Positions 18,101-28,966 of a stretch of DNA of 64,000 nucleotides are shown here, piece by piece. Each line of letters begins with the position of its first letter. The stretch's first letter is position 1. The stretch is from Bedellia somnulentella. Lineage: Eukaryota > Arthropoda > Insecta > Lepidoptera > Bedelliidae. The DNA is taken from assembly GCA_963576735.1 (NCBI GenBank), contig OY755182.1, positions 2,914,001 through 2,978,000 of the forward strand. The letters run 5' to 3'. Under the pieces are notes generated by a model that saw only the letters and a list, made by a program, of their open reading frames with translations, made no database searches and was not told the origin of the DNA. Made by a program: the position numbers and the translations under genes.

Positions 18101-18984
18101 ATATTTGATCTTAAATTCGTCTCAATGTTAGAACGGATACCAAGGCAGCATCAATACTCAAATTCTTTAAGCTCGTGTTAAGTATATCATTTAGGAGAGG
18201 TATAAAACGGGTAGTAATAAAAGCTCCGATAATTAAATAAAAATTGTCCTTACAAAAAAAATATTATTTTACTGCCTATAATGATAATTCCCGACTACTT
18301 TTGTCGGAGTAAAAATGACGAAACGACCGAACGACATACTTTAAACTTCGAAAAATTAATATGTCTATTTATTGTTACAATACTTTTCTACCAAGTAAAT
18401 TTATGTTCTGCCGATAACAATAGTTTGTAAATTTTACATTTACTTATTTTGTTTTTGAATACCATAACATATATTTTCGATGATTAATTTAATATTTTAT
18501 AAGTTTACACGCATGTTCTTTGTAACTAAGAAATTTACATCAACGATTAAAGGTCTTGCCTCTACCACTTAGTCAGATTGAAATGAAGACTGGGTAAAAT
18601 CTTATTACTTCTCAATGAGACCCTAAAACCACTTCCACTTCCTTACAATTTTAAGTTGTAAAACTTTTATTTTCGAATTAAGTAATTAATCCTCTATTTT
18701 GTTCTTTGTTTCTCCTCGTTGTACGCAACTGCAATACAAAATTCGGCGCCCATCAATTTGAGCTAGTGAAACGTATTCTGTTTTAGTTATTGCCCCATCC
18801 TTTGGCTGTTGTTTCGTTTGATACCAATTTTGCTATTATTTATACCTCAATAAATTTTGATGCTTAGCGAATGGAACAATATTCCCTACGTGTACATCCC
18901 TTCACGACTATGGTTTTTGTTAGTGGTTATTTATAAGAACCTTTTCAGTTTATTTGTGTATTTATATTAGGTAAGTATTTATCT
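18101..18984. other. No recognised feature
   Basis: AT-rich unique-looking DNA with no ORF above background. Confidence 0.35.
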
Positions 18985-19065
18985 TCTCCCTTATCAACTT
19001 CCAAATGTGGCTGAGGAGTTTTTGTGAATCATGGCCGTGAGTATAATTTATGTACGTAAGTAGGA
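18985..19065 (+). mobile_element. SINE-A 3' fragment
   Basis: TCTTCTCCCTTATCAACTTCC, AAATGTGGCTGAGGAG and GGCCGTGAGTATAATTTATG. Confidence 0.65.
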
Positions 19066-19489
19066 ATAATTAAGACTCTCAGAAATAAAAATAATTTTAC
19101 AAAATGTTGGGTGTTGTTGAATTGTTTTAGTATGGGAAGTTGTAATATAGTGAAACATTTAAGATCCTAATGCGTTTTCTACCTTCTCATGACAAAAGAA
19201 CATGATAAAAGAAAAGACATTTGTGTGAAAACATTAAGGCTTTTTTGTGAACTATTTCCATCTCGAAATATCCACCTAAAAGAAATTTCCGAGATAGCGC
19301 AAGCAGTTTGTAGCTCGCTCGCAATTATGTAGAGTTGGTCTCAAGCACACCTCAGGAGAGTTTAGAATAGTCAGATCAAAACATTCGCCCGTTGTGCAGC
19401 TCCTACAAAATAATGTTCTGGGAAAAAGTTCTTGCTTTCGAAATGCGACTGCCATTTAAGTCGAAGATTTCTTTTTAAATTTTTTTTTT

Positions 19490-19695
19490 ATTATTTAGAT
19501 GTGTAGGTTTAGAATAGCACTAACCAGCTGGGGGTCGTAATAGTGTTAGGTTTAGGGTATTGGTATTTCTAAAATAACCTAAACCAAACCATATTTTATT
19601 TCACTATTATTTCCTCAGTTACCTTCCGAAAACAGACAAAGAATTCTTAAACGCCAGCAACCCCTTTTTAAGACGACCGTAAGTATATGTATAAT
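19490..19695 (+). mobile_element. SINE-A, highly diverged
   Basis: GTGTAGGTTTAGAATAGCAC, AACTTTTCC-like middle traces and CGTAAGTATATGTATAATAG outline the copy. Confidence 0.5.
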
Positions 19696-19739
19696 AGTAT
19701 GTTTCTCGTAGGTGTCATATATGATTATATGACAGATAG

Positions 19740-19870
19740 ACCAAATAGAGAGAAGAATTAAAGATCAAGAATGTAAACGAAGCTAGAGAGGTTTGCCAGG
19801 ATCGTACAAAGTGGCGATCGACAGTCTCTGCCTACGCTCACGAAAAATAATGTCGTTAGTATATCTATGT
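19740..19870 (+). mobile_element. LINE-B 3' end
   Basis: AATGTAAACGAAGCTAGAGA, GGTTTGCCAGGATCGTAC, GATCGACAGTCTCTGCC and a decayed terminus. Confidence 0.75.
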
Positions 19871-20335
19871 GTGTTAAAGGAATTATAAACTAAATGAACT
19901 TAGATTAACTTTATGATTAAATACAAATAAAATATTATTTAATATGAGATATATTTTTAAAGACTATTTCCCGGCAACTTGCCAAAATTTAAACCATTGT
20001 TATCTCTGCAAACCCTTTGAAATTTTGTACCGTGAACGTTAAATTACGGAATTATAACCAGGAAATAGAAACAAGTCCATCATTAGTCATGGCGCTCACG
20101 ATTTTAGGGAATGCTTAATAAATTCTGGACGCCATTTTGTGCTCGCTTTTAATCCTTTTTGCCAATTTTCAGCAGTCGTTCCGCTGTAAATAGCTGATGA
20201 CGCGCTTTTTTGGCTATTTTAGCTGCTTTGGTTGGCGTTTGGTTATTCTATTTGTTACGGTAGTTAAGCAAATATTTGCGCTACATTTAGTTTAAAAACG
20301 ATTTTGCTTTGTTACAGTGTGATGAGTTTATTTAT
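19871..20335. other. No recognised feature
   Basis: No supported gene or repeat. Confidence 0.35.
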
Positions 20336-20339
20336 ATTT

Positions 20340-20515
20340 TGCTACACAATGTGCTCCACCGTGCAGTGCTGGCTTAGAATGCCTTTTCTACCCGCGTGTT
20401 GTAGCAAGAGGCGACTAAGGGTATGGGGCTTTTTAAAGTGGTTTTTGGGCGATGCGGTTGGAGGCCCATCACCAACGATACTTTATTTCTTTCATCTTCT
20501 CTCACATATCTCACC
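20340..20515 (+). mobile_element. SINE-A, 3' end missing
   Basis: CCGTGCAGTGCTGGCTTAGA, AAGAGGCGACTAAGGG and TGGGCGATGCGGTTGGAGGC. A diverged SINE-C head piece follows (20570-20608, GAGCTATCACGGTT complement). Confidence 0.7.
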
Positions 20516-20608
20516 TTCTCCTTCGTGCATCTGTAACAAGGATTTATCTATTGCACCAAGATATTTCTCACGTGAGCGGTGTTCCGTTCTCTGAGCTATC
20601 ACGGTTGC

Positions 20609-21133
20609 CTTTTTCACTCTTCATTAAACAAAGTTCAAATACAGCAAACACATTGTAACACTTCATTACCAAGGAAACCGGTTCTTTCAAAGCACTAAAA
20701 CTGTAATGTCACACGTTGAGTGAATGCTGAACAACAAACGGAATGCAACATACATTTTAAGACATTATTCTACTGAAAACATTGCACGAACTTGGTCCGC
20801 TTTTGAATTGGAGTCACGTGCCATCTTTTAATCATTGTTTTGAGTAAGTGTTTAAGTCACTGAGGTTCCTACAGACAGAGACGGATTTGGAATGAGATTT
20901 CCATGCTGTTATTTCCTTGGTTTGTGTGCTTTTTGTCACCGTCATGTAGCTTCAGATAAACGTGCTTAAAATAGTGTTGGGACGAAACGAAATATATTGT
21001 TTATTCTCGTCTCTTTGTTTACACAATATTTTATAAGATATGTTTGCTCGCCGAAGAGTGAAGCTTCTTGTATAATCAATCAGTAATTCTGAGTTACTAA
21101 CTTAAAAAAAAAAACAAAGACCATTCACACTTT
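20609..21133. other. No recognised feature
   Basis: No supported gene or repeat. Confidence 0.35.
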
Positions 21134-21184
21134 GAGCGATGCGGTTGGAGACCCATCACCAAGGATACTTTTTTTACCATCTTA
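21134..21184 (+). mobile_element. SINE-A fragment interrupted by a helitron-like start
   Basis: GAGCGATGCGGTTGGAGACC to TTTACCATCTTA. The helitron-type 5' end follows at the next base. Confidence 0.7.
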
Positions 21185-21400
21185 TCTATACTAATATTAT
21201 AAAGCTGAAAATTTTGATTGTTTTTTTTTAACGCGCTAATCTCAGGAATTACTAGGTTAAATTAAAAAATTCTTTATGTGTTGGATAGTTCATTTCTAGA
21301 TGAAGGTTTTAGGTTATATAACATCATGCTGCAACCAATAGGAGTGAATGTGAAAAACACGGGCAAAATTATTAATCTTTGAGTATAAATCTTGATTATA
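21185..21400 (+). mobile_element. Helitron-like 5' end, 3' end not found
   Basis: It starts TCTATACTAATATTATAAAG after an A, a 5' terminus I recognise from widespread arthropod non-autonomous helitrons (TC start, A/T target). No CTRR-T end with a hairpin is seen in the next 300 bp, so the element is truncated or decayed. Confidence 0.55.
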
Positions 21401-21774
21401 TGTATGTATATTATTAATCTTGAGTATATGTATGTATGTATGTATGTTATTGCTAGAAAAGCACGTTAATTAAAAAATTCCATCCCAGTAGGGCCCTGGT
21501 GAACCATAAAATTTTCCATTCGGAACGAATAATCTTGTTACTTATTTTCTGCGTTTCCGCTAATCAACAAAGGTTAACAAAAGAACATTTAATTAAATAT
21601 CTTCATCTTTGCTTCATAATACTTTTAATCTCAATTGTGCAAAACAATTAAGTTTGTTTAAAATAGGGCTGTGTTATTTCAGTTTACATTCTATTCTTAT
21701 TGATTTTGGATACTGGGGTCTCATTAATTTGTGGAATACTCGTATATGATGATAATCTGACATAAACTCACACA

Positions 21775-21950
21775 ATTATTTCCCATTGGGTAGGCAGAGA
21801 CTATCGATTGCCACTTAGCGCCATCCTGACAAACCTCTCTAGCTTCGTTTACATCCATCAATCTTTTCATATATGCTATTTTTTTCTTCATAATTTGGAC
21901 ACCTGTTTTTGAGCACACTCTCATTTGGCCAATGTTATCTCTGTGTTCGT
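21775..21950 (-). mobile_element. LINE-B 3' end
   Basis: TTCCCATTGGGTAGGCAGAG, GACTATCGATTGCCACTT, CTTCGTTTACATCCATCAAT and GAGCACACTCTCATTTGG. Confidence 0.8.
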
Positions 21951-22031
21951 CCTCTTATAATATTACCTTACGCATTGACTCTATAAATCTCTTTTACTTC
22001 CTTTTTCCCAAAATATATTTTTCCTGAGAAA

Positions 22032-22130
22032 TGTCACCCAAAAACTACTTAAAGCGCCCCCTTCCCTTGGTCACCTCTTACGCCTCATACAGGAAAAAAT
22101 AGGGTAGTGCTATTATGCTATTTTAAGCCG
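22032..22130 (-). mobile_element. SINE-A 5' fragment
   Basis: CACCCAAAAACTACTTAAAG, GGTCACCTCTTACG and TAGGGTAGTGCTATT-type blocks in minus orientation. Confidence 0.6.
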
Positions 22131-22348
22131 ATACAAACAAATAACTACCTAAAGTAAATTACAGCAGATTAAATGAAAGAAGAATGCGTGGAGGCTACTT
22201 GCTCAAGTCATCGCGTCAAATTGTTTTAAAAATAAAAAATATTGTAAATAAAATACATTACTTGTATATCCGAAAAAAAAAGCTGTGTATACGTTCAGAT
22301 TATGAGGCCCAGACTCTTTGTGATATTTGTTTTAGATTAATTTTGTAG

Positions 22349-22795
22349 AATAGGCTATTTGACTGTAATAAAAATATACATTTCTTTTATTGCATGAGTC
22401 TTAATATTTCTTTTTTGGAGCAATATGTATTATTGCGAGAAAAAAATATTGCATTATTTCACTAAAATCCGTCTTCTAAAATAAGTATTTTTGATGCAAC
22501 TGTCACGTGACTAAAACCGACCGTGGTTGGCTATTTCTATAATGACGTAGGTTGTGCATAAACTGACTGTGTATCGCTTCGCTCATTGGTGTTTAATGCG
22601 AAATTGACGTCACTTGTGCTACAGCCGCCATATTACTTAAAGTCACGTTTTCGCGGTACATTTGAATATTGCATTTTCTTTAACGATTTTTTAATAAAAT
22701 AGCTAAAACGAAGACCGAAAAAAATTTTTTTAGGGCTCTTTATAAACAAATTAACACCGTAAGATAGTTTTCAAAACTTAGTCAAATAGCCTATT
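22349..22795. mobile_element. MITE with 15 bp TIRs (AATAGGCTATTTGAC)
   Basis: Left end AATAGGCTATTTGAC (22349-22363); right end GTCAAATAGCCTATT (22781-22795), an exact reverse complement. The right two thirds match 16880-17213. It carries GTCACGTGAC at 22502-22511 and TGACGTCA at 22605-22612. Noncoding. The flanks (TTTTGTAGA / AATAAG) do not give a certain TSD. Confidence 0.8.
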
Positions 22796-23094
22796 AATAA
22801 GTTTTCTCATTATGACGCTTTCACTTATCTTTTATTTAGCCTAACATTTTTTCACTTTATTCCTAAACTGTAGTCACAAAAAGCTAGTTAGGTACATTTA
22901 TAAATTACGATAGTGTCACAAAACGGCCCACATATTAGAGAGAAGCATATCGGCCATATTTCTGTATCGCTAACTCGCAATAAACCAGTTTTATCGCGGC
23001 AATATCTTGCTTTATTTGTCACGGATTCGACGTTATGTTTGGGTACTGAGAGGGGGGAAACTTAAAGAGTATTAAAATAGGAATTTTCAACTTA

Positions 23095-23320
23095 TAGACG
23101 GTTTTATACCGTATGCTACCCTTTTCTACCCAAGGGTGTCGTAAGAGGCGACTAAGGGTATTGGGGCTTTTTATTGGATTTTTGGGCGATGCGTTTGGAG
23201 ACCCATCACCAAAAACCTTTATTTTTACCATCTATTCCCCACTCAACTTCCTAAAGTGGCTGAGGAATTTATAATTCCTTAGCTCTGGGTTACCCCTTCT
23301 AGGCAAATATAGCCGTGATC
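23095..23320 (+). mobile_element. SINE-A copy, tail fused to a palindrome
   Basis: CTACCCAAGGGTGTCGTAAG, GGCGACTAAGGGTATTGGGG and ATATAGCCGTGATC. The usual GTATATGTATG tail is replaced by the start of the palindrome at 23317-23373. Confidence 0.8.
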
Positions 23321-23373
23321 GATGGATGGATGGAAATAATGCTCACGCCATTATTTCCATCCATCCATCGATC
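23317..23373. repeat. Perfect palindrome, 25 bp arms, 7 bp spacer
   Basis: Arms at 23317-23341 and 23349-23373 (GATCGATGGATGG... / ...CCATCCATCGATC) flank the spacer CTCACGC. It lies exactly where the SINE-A tail meets a minus-strand LINE-B. Confidence 0.9.
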
Positions 23374-23475
23374 TTTTAATACATGCTATTTTCTTCTTCA
23401 TACCTCGGACGCCTCCCTTTTTAAGCACACTCTATTTGGTGTAAATGTGTCTGCCGTTGTAGTCCTCTACTTACA
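23342..23475 (-). mobile_element. LINE-B 3' end with internal deletion
   Basis: CTCACGCCATTATTTCCAT is joined directly to CATCGATCTTTTAATACATG. The usual block from GGGGTAGGCAGAGA to CTTCGTTTA is missing. It continues to AAGCACACTCTATTTGG. Confidence 0.75.
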
Positions 23476-23870
23476 TTACCTTCCTCTTTAACTCTATAGG
23501 TTTCTTCCACCAATTTACTGTCATCTGTTCTCTCTGTGTCTCTTATTATATATTATTTTATATCTATTTCACCGAATTGTTGATGCACCTTCTGAGCGTC
23601 CTAGCATTCAGCGGACAGATGGGGAAACTTTCTATAATCTTGTCGGAATCTTGCGAAAAGAAAACCTTTATTATATTCTATGGATTACAAATCCACCTTC
23701 AAAAATTTTAAAAGAAGGCAGCTTGAGTCCAGAATTTAGTTCTGCATTGTTAGCAAATATTTTTTTAATTGTAAAAACCAATTAATTTAAATTTACATTA
23801 CCGAATGTAAGACCAGTTCAAAAAAATATATATTGATAATAATTAAACAGAATGTATCTCATAATAAAAT
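23476..23870. other. No recognised feature
   Basis: No supported gene or repeat. Confidence 0.35.
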
Positions 23871-23871
23871 A

Positions 23872-24010
23872 TTGTTTAGCACTCACGCGGAGGACCTGGT
23901 GACGTGTACCACAGGCGAATAACCTACTTCAGGTACCAGCTTTTTACTCTATTGTTGTTTAAAATAATTATTTTTTATTATGTAAACGGTGAAGAGAAAA
24001 TAAATATTTT
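23872..24010 (+). repeat. Family-D repeat, second copy
   Basis: GCACTCACGCGGAGGACCTGG to GGTGAAGAGAAAATAAATAT, matching 337-475 with few changes. Confidence 0.7.
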
Positions 24011-24597
24011 GAAAACGTCGTCCAACATTTTGAAAAGTTCTATACATATATTTTATTATGTGAAAGAAAGAGTTTTCTATTATATTCTATTAATTCTACT
24101 TTACTTGAAATAAATCATAATGATTTGACTAAACTCCAATAATTCACATCTACTATTCTTAACAATCTTCACCTCTCGCTCGTAGAACTCGTCTTATTTT
24201 GATCTAAGCAACAATACATATTTACAAAAGCATGCGTACTCTATTTTTGTTCATTGATCCTAACCATGTACTGTTGCAACAGTTATTTTTATAAGTAATT
24301 ATGAATGATTTATTTACTAAGGCCCAAATTGCTTTGTGGAAAAACGGTTATGTGTTGATGTAGTTACGTTTTATGTGAAATACTTTGTTTTTATGTTATC
24401 TATTTGTTGTATTTCTATTAATCCTCATATATACGCGTATACGTTTGCAGGTACTGTAAAAATGATAATATGCTACCACTCGCCATTTTGATAAATGAAA
24501 TTTTATATGGCGGGAAGTTTAATGATGACTTCTTGAATAGTTTTTATTCTAGTGCTTAATTATACTCATAGGTATAACTCCAAAAGAGGGTAGCCAG
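24011..24597. other. No recognised feature
   Basis: AT-rich with no supported feature. Confidence 0.35.
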
Positions 24598-24738
24598 AAG
24601 GGCAAGCACGAGCCGTGTTAAACTAGTTATCGCGTGGGATAAAGCAGCCATCTCTTACGCACTTACTTAGTATCGTATACTGCCATCTCATTCTAACCGT
24701 TATCGTGTCGATAAAATAGCGCTCGTGCTTGCTATACA
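24598..24738. mobile_element. MITE, GGCAAGCACGAGCG family, near complete
   Basis: The left end GGGCAAGCACGAGC and right end CGCTCGTGCTTGC are inverted repeats. The interior is the reverse complement of 7003-7138. About 140 bp and noncoding. Confidence 0.8.
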
Positions 24739-25689
24739 GGACATTAAATTTAGATGTTGAGTGTGCAAAAGCGATGACTATAATGTCGCGATGATTTATT
24801 GTATTTTGTAATGTTTTCTTCTTCATTCAATAATTTCAACGAAAGTTACAAGTTAACAATCTCAGTATCTTTAGAGGAAGATGTGATAACAAACATGGGA
24901 TAATGCTATTCAAAAACTACGACAACAGTAGACTAAAATCAAAAATGAAATGGTCACATAATTGAAAAAAATCAATATTGAAATATTTTGTCGACATTTT
25001 ACTCATACCGATTTCATTCGTCTACAAAAACAATCTGAACATGGTATATCTAGCATAAATTTATACCCGAGTATTGTTTGTATAAAACGAGAAAGTTAAC
25101 ATACTAGCAGTTATTCATTTCCTTTTATGTCTCCCAATATAAAAATAGTTTATTTTTAAATGATGAAAGACTAACAAAGCAGTAGTAATAGGCAAGTTAT
25201 GAATAATCCAATAGATTTCGATTTAGCCGAATGTCTGCGGCATGTAAACTATCAAACCTAATTGATCAATAGCTATTTCGAGCCGTGATATATTTCACCA
25301 CAACAATTGCTTACTATTGGATTCTGAAGGCTTTATTGTCTTGTCTATTTGGTTTACCGATGTGCTATGACTTTAGGAAATTCAAGAAAAATGGTGTTTG
25401 GTTCTACGGTTATTATTTTAATGTTCCAATATAACAAAAAGAGTTTTTTGTTAAAAAAAAACATTTATGTTTAAAAATCATACCAAGCAGGTAATATTAA
25501 CAAATTATAATAATATAAGCAATGCAACATCTTAGATGAAATTAAATTGCAACTGCGCATTATAGCCACTTTTGGAAAATTTGTGAGAAAACTTAGTAAA
25601 TGAAGGCACCTAGTCATATACCATCCCAACAGTCGCGTAAAAAAATTCCAAAACGATAAGGATCCTTTTTCGACACCGATATAATGCAC
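24739..25689. other. No recognised feature
   Basis: AT-rich unique-looking DNA. The ORF at 25471-25689 is an unsupported chance frame. Confidence 0.35.
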
Positions 25690-26016
25690 CTCACCTCACC
25701 TCACAGGCCATATATGTCCCCACCAAGGGGCTCGAGCCTACCCTATATAATGCAATTTAGCCTTAGTCCACCACACTGGCCAATTGCGGGTTGGCAGACT
25801 AACAACAACTACCGTAGTAGTAGCCGGGACCGACGGCTTAACGTGGCCTCCAAAGCACGAAATCATCTTAATTTTCGAATAATCAATATTCTTCCAAACT
25901 GGGTTAAATCTTACAAATTAAATTGGTAAGGTTATCACCCCTTGGGAATCGAACCCGAGACCTCCGTACGTGAAACCAAGCGCTTAACCGCGAGACCACG
26001 GAGGCAGGTACGGAGG
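25690..26016 (-). mobile_element. tRNA-derived SINE of a common lepidopteran type
   Basis: On the minus strand the head reads CCTCCGTGGTCTCGCGGTTA (A-box, ~26008) and CTCGGGTTCGATTCCCAAGG (B-box, ~25950). The body shows complements of GTTGGCAGACTAACAAC, GGGACCGACGGCTTAACGTG and CCTTAGTCCACCACACTGGC, which I recognise from abundant lepidopteran SINEs. A ~50 bp relative is at 16598-16645. It is not a functional tRNA, because the tRNA-like part continues straight into the SINE body. Confidence 0.8.
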
Positions 26017-26094
26017 AGATATAATGCAATTGGTTAATATTATTCTTAGCCGCTAATACACGCTCCGTAAATTCACATTTATCCACCATATTAT

Positions 26095-26290
26095 ACGATC
26101 TCGGAGGACACATTAATACCAAATAGAGAGAGTGCTCAAAATAGCAGGCGTTCGAAGTATGAAGAATAAAAGAGCATGTATGAGAAGATTGATAGATGTA
26201 AACGAAGCTAGAGAGGTTTGCCAAAATCGTACAAAGTGGCGATCGATAGTCTCTACCTACCCCAATGCGAAATAATGGTCTGATTATATG
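26095..26290 (+). mobile_element. LINE-B 3' end
   Basis: AAATAGAGAGAGTGCTCAAA, TGTAAACGAAGCTAGAGAG, GATCGATAGTCTCTACCTAC and a degenerate ATATGTATATTTG tail. Confidence 0.8.
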
Positions 26291-26666
26291 TATATTTGTT
26301 TGTATTAATTATATAAGTTGCTAAAAAATATTAATTATGTTCAATGTTAACACTTAATTGTCTCATTTAGGTCATAAGGACCATCGTCGTTCCAAATTTC
26401 CGAGAACATTGATATAACTAACTTTTATGTAATGTCTAAACTATTTAGCCATCTCATTAACAATTAAAGCAGTTAGAGTTTTCGCTGAATAAATTTCAAC
26501 TCTGTGTCAATACTGAAAGTTTCAGAGAACCGTTTCAACAGTTTATTATTTAACTTTAATAGGCTTGGTAGCTTTTCGACGAAGCTTTCCTCTGATTTGC
26601 AAAGATACAAATTTTATTTTGGTGCCAGAAATCATAAATCGTTATATTTTCAATATTGCGGTATTG
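26291..26666. other. No recognised feature
   Basis: No supported gene or repeat. Confidence 0.35.
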
Positions 26667-26675
26667 ATCTTGGTT

Positions 26676-26934
26676 ACAAATACACTGTCACATGACTAAG
26701 CACAACTCAGCCATGTGGGTTTCCTCACGATGTTTTCCCTCACCGTTAACAAACATGATAAATGTACAAAACGGCGATAGGCTTGCCCCCTATCACGTGA
26801 GTACACTGTCCATGCAAAACGTGGGTACACTGAACACCAGGTGAAAAAGTCACGTGATGTTCAGAAGTATTAGTACCTCTGCCAAACCCCTTCGGGGATA
26901 TTCGGCGTGAACGTTTATGTTATGTTATTATGTT
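26676..26934 (+). mobile_element. SINE-C copy with inverted 5' segment and TSD
   Basis: TSD ATCTTGGTT at 26667-26675 and 26935-26943. The 3' part (26766-26934) is in plus orientation and ends in TTATGTTATGTTATT. The 5' part (26678-26765) is the adjacent body segment in minus orientation (ACACTGTCACATGACTAAGC ... AACATGATAAAT). The head is missing. This is the pattern left by twin-primed LINE reverse transcription. Confidence 0.9.
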
Positions 26935-27084
26935 ATCTTGGTTCATCTTAAAGTGACCTGCTAGTATTTTGTGGCCTCAAAGTGCGATCAAGCCATTGAT
27001 GGGTTCAAACCTTTTTAAATTCAAAGTTGTGTTTATTGGTTGAGCTGGTAGCATAGAGTGGGTAAGAGGGGTATGTATGTCTGA

Positions 27085-27180
27085 GTCTTAGCGTAGCACT
27101 ACCCCTATTCTTCCCGTGGGTATTCGTAAGAGGCGACTAAGAGTATTTGGGCTTTTTAAGTTATTTCAGGGCGATAACAT
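27085..27180 (+). mobile_element. SINE-A 5' part
   Basis: TAGCACTACCCCTATTCTTC, GTAAGAGGCGACTAAGAG and GGGCTTTTTAAG. Confidence 0.65.
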
Positions 27181-27399
27181 AAAATAAAAAGATGAGTTTT
27201 TGTTTTTTCAATGTTAAATTGTAACTTAATACTAAGATATTTATATACTTCTACCTCGGATTCCGATGGTGTATTTGTTGTGAGAAGAACCCGTAAGAAA
27301 CTCATCAACACACATCTTTATAAATCCATTGCACGTTTGGCGTTAGCCCGGTAACATCCTGCGCAGAGCCCTGATGACATCTAGCCATTTCGTTATTTA

Positions 27400-27769
27400 T
27401 GTGATAGCTCAATGGGTAGAACATCGGTTAACGTGCAAGCGACTAGTGTTCAAATCCCGGGTCGGGCCTACACCAATTTGTCTTTTCTAAGGACATATGT
27501 GTGGTTAATTTATCATGGTTGTTAACGGTGAGGGAAAACATCGCGAGGAAACCCACATGACTGGGTTGTACTTAGTCATGTGACAGTGTATTCGTACAAA
27601 ACGGCGATAGGCCTGCCCCCCATCACGTGGGTACACTGTCCATGCAAAACGTGGGTACTCTGAACACCAGGTGACAAAGTCACGTGATGTTCAGAAGTAG
27701 TAGTACCTCTACCAACCCCTTCGGGGATATTCGGCGTGAACGTTTATGTTTTGTATGTTATGTTATGTA
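27400..27769 (+). mobile_element. SINE-C copy, full length
   Basis: A-box-like ATAGCTCAATGGGTAG (~27404), B-box-like GTGTTCAAATCCC (~27446), the body with two CACGTG motifs, and the TTCGGCGTGAACGTTTATG 3' end with an ATGTT-type tail. Confidence 0.9.
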
Positions 27770-27847
27770 GTATTATAATAGACTTTCAAACTAAGATTTC
27801 TTTTAATTACTGCTTTGAATTTGGTACCACGTTTACCGTACCGTACG

Positions 27848-27965
27848 GTGATACGGTTGGAGACCCATCACAACCAAAATCTTGCTATCTTTTTCCCGCT
27901 GAACTTCCAATAGTAGTTGAGGATTTCTTATTGTGAAGCTCTGGCTATTACCCTACTTCTTCTTT
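27848..27965 (+). mobile_element. SINE-A 3' half, diverged
   Basis: GATACGGTTGGAGACCCATC, AACTTCCAATAGTAGTTGAGG and AAGCTCTGGCTA. Confidence 0.65.
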
Positions 27966-28555
27966 CCGCTTTGAGCATATATAAAAAATACGTTAGCATT
28001 TCACTTCTTAAGTGATATAGTCATTCTCACACATCTAATGCGATCTATAGTTTTCACTACATACATACATCAAAGGCATACTAATATTCATAAGCATTTA
28101 TGCTTCTAATTTTACTAATTGGCTGACAATATTACTTGAATGCACTAACTAAAGTTTCAATAAAGGATTTCCAATTGAAATACAATACGAAGTTGCGGAA
28201 CAAATTAATATTAGGATATTCGGAATTGATCAACGTAATCCGACTACTACGGAAATTAATAGTAGATATTTACCATCGAAAATATCTATTTCAGTAGTAA
28301 GATTTTAGAGTGTGTATGGAATTTATACTGAGATACACTAAAGTAACAATGTGTTGAATGGTATATTTATTGAATTAAAGGACCGCCTCATGAAAGGATA
28401 TAAAAATGAATTTTAAATGACGGATGATAAAAAAGTGAAAAAATATATTTATTTAAGGTTGATTAGCCTGACTTTAACAAGACAAATCGTTCATAATATC
28501 AGTAAAAAACGAGTGACTCTGTCTATTGCATAGGGCGTCAGTATAAGTAAATTAG
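27966..28555. other. No recognised feature
   Basis: No supported gene or repeat. Confidence 0.35.
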
Positions 28556-28797
28556 TAAAATAACTTTTAACAAAAAGAAAACCGACTTTAGAGTTGACAA
28601 AAACAACCGAAATTAAACAATCAAGTACTAAAAAGGAAGAAATATTAAGTTTTTTAATTGAATATGAGTACTGTGATTGATACCTTAGGAATTTCTTTAT
28701 TCCACACGCGTCAGTTCAACCTACCTTAATATTCTTTCTACCTAATCTTAAAGTTCTCTTAAGTTTATTTGTGAGTCGGTGCCAGCCTCCGTGATAA

Positions 28798-28916
28798 TCT
28801 ATACTTATAATAAATCTGTAGAGAGGTCAATTCTGTACATGAAATATATTTTCAAAATAACCATCAGGTGGTGATTAGGGATCGATACTGATGCCAAAAA
28901 TGCAATCAGTAAAATT

Positions 28917-28966
<50 letters not shown>

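Noticed and set aside
21185..21400. A complete helitron
   Set aside because: Only the TC-type 5' end is convincing. No CTRR-T terminus is visible downstream, so I list it as a fragment.
25925..26016. tRNA gene on the minus strand
   Set aside because: A- and B-boxes are present, but the sequence runs directly into a known-type SINE body, so it is a SINE head.
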